A DNA stretch of 7,678 nucleotides from Acidobacteriota bacterium (lineage in GTDB: Bacteria; Acidobacteriota; Terriglobia; Terriglobales; Acidobacteriaceae). Location: NCBI GenBank assembly GCA_021810735.1, contig JAJZIF010000170.1, positions 1 through 7,678 of the forward strand. The letters are read 5' to 3'. The notes beneath the pieces were generated by a model. It saw only the letters and a program-made list of their open reading frames with translations. It ran no database searches and was not told the DNA's origin. Made by a program: the position numbers and the translations under genes. Each line of letters starts with the position of its first letter. The stretch's first letter is position 1. This document shows positions 5,530 to 7,678 of the stretch, piece by piece.

Positions 5530-7143
5530 TTGCGCATCCTTCGCCGTTCCACCTTGCTTTCCGTGATGCTTGGCCTGCTTGTCGCCGCGCAGGGCTCTGC
5601 GGCGCTCCATGCCGCATCCTGCACCTCGCTCCAGCATCTCAATCTGCCGGAGACCACCATTACCCACGCCACGCTGGAAACCTCCGGCAGCGTTCTCATG
5701 CCCTCAGACACCACGCCTCTCAAGGGCCTGCCCGTCTTCTGCCGCGTGCAGGGCATCCTGCGCCCGTCCTCTGACTCAAACATTCACTTCGAGGTCTGGC
5801 TCCCGGTTGCCAATAACTGGAACGGCAATTTCCTCGGCGCGGGCAATGGCGGCTTCGCAGGCTTCATCGGCATGGGTGGCCACGGCGGCTACGAAGAGCT
5901 CGCCGCCAACCTCAAGCGCGGCTACGTCACCGCCGCTTCTGACTCAGGCCACTCAGGCCTGCCCACCGATGCAAGCTGGGCCTGGCACCACCCGCAAAAA
6001 GTCATCGACTTCGGATGGCGTGCGCTGCACCTCACCACCGTCCGCGCCAAGCAGATTATCCGCGCCTACTACGGCAAGCCCGCAAAGTATGCCTATTTTG
6101 ACTCCTGTTCCGACGGCGGCCGCGAAGCCCTCATGGAAGCTCAGCGTTTCCCCTCTGACTACAACGGCATTCTCGCCGGAGCGCCCGCCGCCTACTGGAC
6201 TCACATGCTAGCCGGCGGCCTCGGCGAAGTTCATGCCATGATGGACAACCCGGAAGCCTACATCCCTGAACTCAAGCTGCCTGCCATCGAGCGCGCCTCG
6301 CTCGCCGCCTGTGATGCTCAGGACGGTGTCAAGGACGGAATCCTCTCCGACCCGCAATCCTGCCACTTCAATCCCGACGTTCTTCTCTGCAAAGGAGAGG
6401 ATTCGCTCGACTGCCTCACCGCGCCGCAGCTTGCCACCCTCAAGCTCATGTACAAAGGCGGCGTCGATAAGAACGGCAAACTCATCACCCCCGGCTTCCT
6501 GCCGGGAGACGAAATCGGCTGGGGCGCATGGGACATCGGTCCCGATCCCGGCGCCTCGTACGGCGCGCAATACCTCAATAACTACTTCCGCTACATGGTC
6601 ACGCAGAATCCCAAATGGAACCCCCTCACCGCCGACGTCGACGCGATGCTCCGCGAAGCCCGGCAAACCACGGGCAGGGAACTGAATGCCACCAATCCCA
6701 ACCTCAGCAAATTCGCCGCACTCGGCGGCAAGCTCATTCTCTACCATGGCTGGAACGATCCCGCCATCTCGCCCTGGAACACCATCCACTACTTCCGCAC
6801 CGTCGAGCACACCATGGGCACGGCCAAAACCGCATCCTTCGTCCGCCTCTACATGGTCCCCGGCATGGAACACTGCGCCGGCGGCCCCGGCGCCACCGAC
6901 TTCGGACAGATGGGCATTCCCACCCTGCCCGGAGCAAAGCACAACATCTTCAATGCGCTCGTGGATTGGGTGCAGAAGGACCAGGCCCCCCGCGAACTCA
7001 TCACCGCCAAATTCGGCAAAGCCGCCGATGGCAAGCAGAAGGTCGTCATGACCCGCCCGCTCTGTCCTTATCCACAGATCATCAAGTACAACGGCTCCGG
7101 CGACACCGACAAAGCCTCCAGCTTCGCCTGCGTCGAGCCGTAG
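5530..7143 (+). CDS. Secreted tannase/feruloyl esterase family alpha/beta hydrolase
   Basis: A 537-residue serine esterase, full length for the tannase/feruloyl esterase family, which includes fungal tannases and FaeB and bacterial MHETase. The signal peptide has MRILRR, a hydrophobic core (8-20) and likely cleavage after LHA (26-28). The oxyanion-side motif GNGGF is at 105-109. The catalytic CS-D-HC set is complete: C193-S194 in DSCSDGGRE, D410 in HGWNDPA, and H448-C449 in PGMEHCAGG. The family's structural calcium loop is readable as CDAQDGVKDGI (261-271), inside a lid domain spanning about 222-400. The ten cysteines pair naturally as 31-71, 193-449, 261-278, 287-295 and 512-534, expected for an oxidised, extracytoplasmic enzyme. 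Substrate (galloyl, hydroxycinnamoyl or other aromatic ester) cannot be read from sequence. Start is TTG with a good ribosome binding site. A hairpin terminator follows. Confidence 0.95.
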   Translation: MRILRRSTLLSVMLGLLVAAQGSAALHAASCTSLQHLNLPETTITHATLETSGSVLMPSDTTPLKGLPVFCRVQGILRPSSDSNIHFEVWLPVANNWNGNFLGAGNGGFAGFIGMGGHGGYEELAANLKRGYVTAASDSGHSGLPTDASWAWHHPQKVIDFGWRALHLTTVRAKQIIRAYYGKPAKYAYFDSCSDGGREALMEAQRFPSDYNGILAGAPAAYWTHMLAGGLGEVHAMMDNPEAYIPELKLPAIERASLAACDAQDGVKDGILSDPQSCHFNPDVLLCKGEDSLDCLTAPQLATLKLMYKGGVDKNGKLITPGFLPGDEIGWGAWDIGPDPGASYGAQYLNNYFRYMVTQNPKWNPLTADVDAMLREARQTTGRELNATNPNLSKFAALGGKLILYHGWNDPAISPWNTIHYFRTVEHTMGTAKTASFVRLYMVPGMEHCAGGPGATDFGQMGIPTLPGAKHNIFNALVDWVQKDQAPRELITAKFGKAADGKQKVVMTRPLCPYPQIIKYNGSGDTDKASSFACVEP

Positions 7144-7169
7144 CCGTCCATATCAAACCGCAACATCAC

Positions 7170-7212
7170 GGGGCCGCATCCATGTCATTTGCTCGCGGCC
7201 CCTACTTTTCCT
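7170..7212 (+). terminator. Probable intrinsic terminator after the tannase-like gene
   Basis: GGGGCCGC (7170-7177) and GCGGCCCC (7195-7202) form a perfect 8-base GC stem with a 17-base loop, followed by the T-rich TACTTTTCCT. It lies 27 bases past the stop codon. The loop is long and the T-tract is interrupted, so efficiency is uncertain. Confidence 0.6.
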
Positions 7213-7387
7213 CGGTTTCGTGCCCCCAACGGGCCGTAGCATCCTCTTTTCCATCCGTGTATGCTGCATGGTTCTGCCATATTCGCCGGCAATCCCGGAT
7301 ATCCGCGCAACAAGTGGCTATCTTGGTTTGAAGTCGAATCTCAGAGTCTTGAGAAAGGCAGTAAGAAATCACTCTCGGATGAAAGAC
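7213..7387 (+). promoter_or_regulatory. Upstream region of the ABM-domain gene
   Basis: No gene is seen here. Given the upstream terminator, this segment should contain the promoter of the following gene. Base composition becomes more AT-rich from about 7310. I could not identify a convincing -35/-10 pair or an operator. Confidence 0.3.
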
Positions 7388-7678
7388 ATGTACGGACTTA
7401 TCGCAAAACTAACCGTTGTCCCCGGCAAACGCGCTGAATTGGTCCACATTCTCAGCGCAAGCGCGGTCAGCATGCCCGGCTGCTTCAGCTACGTCGTCGC
7501 CGAGGACCCCTCCGACGAAAACATCCTATGGGTCACTGAAACCTGGGAAAGCCGCACTGCCCACGACGCTTCGCTGCAGCTCCGCGCCGTCCAGCAGGCC
7601 ATCCCACTGGCGAAAAATCTCATCACGAGCTTTGAGCGCATTGCAGAAACGCGCCCCGTCTGGAGCGCCGAACGCGGC
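7388..7678 (+). CDS. Antibiotic biosynthesis monooxygenase (ABM) domain protein, YgiN-like, 3' end cut off
   Basis: 97 residues are visible with no stop before the window ends. The N-terminus MYGLIAKLTVVPGKRAELVHIL, then MPGCFSYVVAEDPSDENILWVTETWES and HDASLQLRAVQQAI, is the ABM ferredoxin-like layout: a beta strand, an amphipathic helix, a beta hairpin with the W-x-x-E-x-W pattern and a His at the next helix. Such proteins are small, usually dimeric and cofactor-free; E. coli YgiN acts on quinols, but many family members are uncharacterised. The usual length is about 95-110 residues, so little is missing. Start: ATG 7388 fits the family N-terminus. An in-frame ATG at 7379 would add MKD, and neither has a strong ribosome binding site. 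It lies in the same direction as the tannase-like gene but beyond a likely terminator. Confidence 0.87.
   Translation, partial: MYGLIAKLTVVPGKRAELVHILSASAVSMPGCFSYVVAEDPSDENILWVTETWESRTAHDASLQLRAVQQAIPLAKNLITSFERIAETRPVWSAERG

Noticed and set aside
5611..5622. Possible lipoprotein cleavage site (AASC) in the esterase
   Set aside because: The -3 residue is Ala rather than the favoured Leu, a good signal-peptidase I site (LHA) is present, and this cysteine is expected to form a structural disulfide with C71.
6208..6942. Long open frame on the minus strand (244 codons) opposite the esterase gene
   Set aside because: It is Gly/Val/Glu-rich with no recognisable domain, and lies entirely antisense to a gene with a complete catalytic set. 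This is typical of GC-rich codon bias.

Overview
The window is a GC-rich, gene-dense bacterial chromosome segment. Gene content and protein style suggest an Acidobacteriota (Terriglobia-like) organism: short outer-membrane barrels of a kind common there, a secreted tannase/feruloyl-esterase-family enzyme, and a compact feoAB pair. This placement is inferred from family resemblance and was not tested by a search. No tRNA, rRNA, CRISPR array, insertion sequence or phage gene was seen.

Layout. (1) Positions 1-1958, minus strand: feoA followed by feoB, a ferrous-iron uptake operon whose genes overlap in an ATGA. feoB runs off the left edge, leaving 557 N-terminal residues. (2) Positions 2122-2424, plus strand: a small cytosolic helical protein of unknown function, divergent from feoA. 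(3) Positions 2616-4872, plus strand: three tandem paralogous genes for outer-membrane beta-barrel proteins of about 210 residues. Each has its own signal peptide, strong ribosome binding site and leader. (4) Positions 4880-5311, minus strand: a DUF1810-family protein, convergent with the third barrel gene and 7 bases from it. (5) Positions 5530-7143, plus strand: a secreted tannase/feruloyl-esterase-family hydrolase with a complete CS-D-HC catalytic arrangement and ten cysteines, starting at TTG. A likely hairpin terminator follows. (6) Positions 7388-7678, plus strand: a small antibiotic-biosynthesis-monooxygenase (ABM) fold protein of the YgiN-like type, cut by the right edge.

Functionally, the left end handles Fe(II) import and the middle is a cell-envelope island. 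The right part may concern plant-derived aromatics, with esterase release of phenolics outside the cytoplasm and a small ABM-fold enzyme that could act on quinols; that link is inference only. The most unusual structure is the tandem barrel family. Its variable surface-loop sequence differs in all three copies, yet each copy keeps exactly two cysteines, spaced CX4C, as the only cysteines in the protein. Similar blocks also recur in the upstream leaders, suggesting that the duplicated unit included regulatory DNA.
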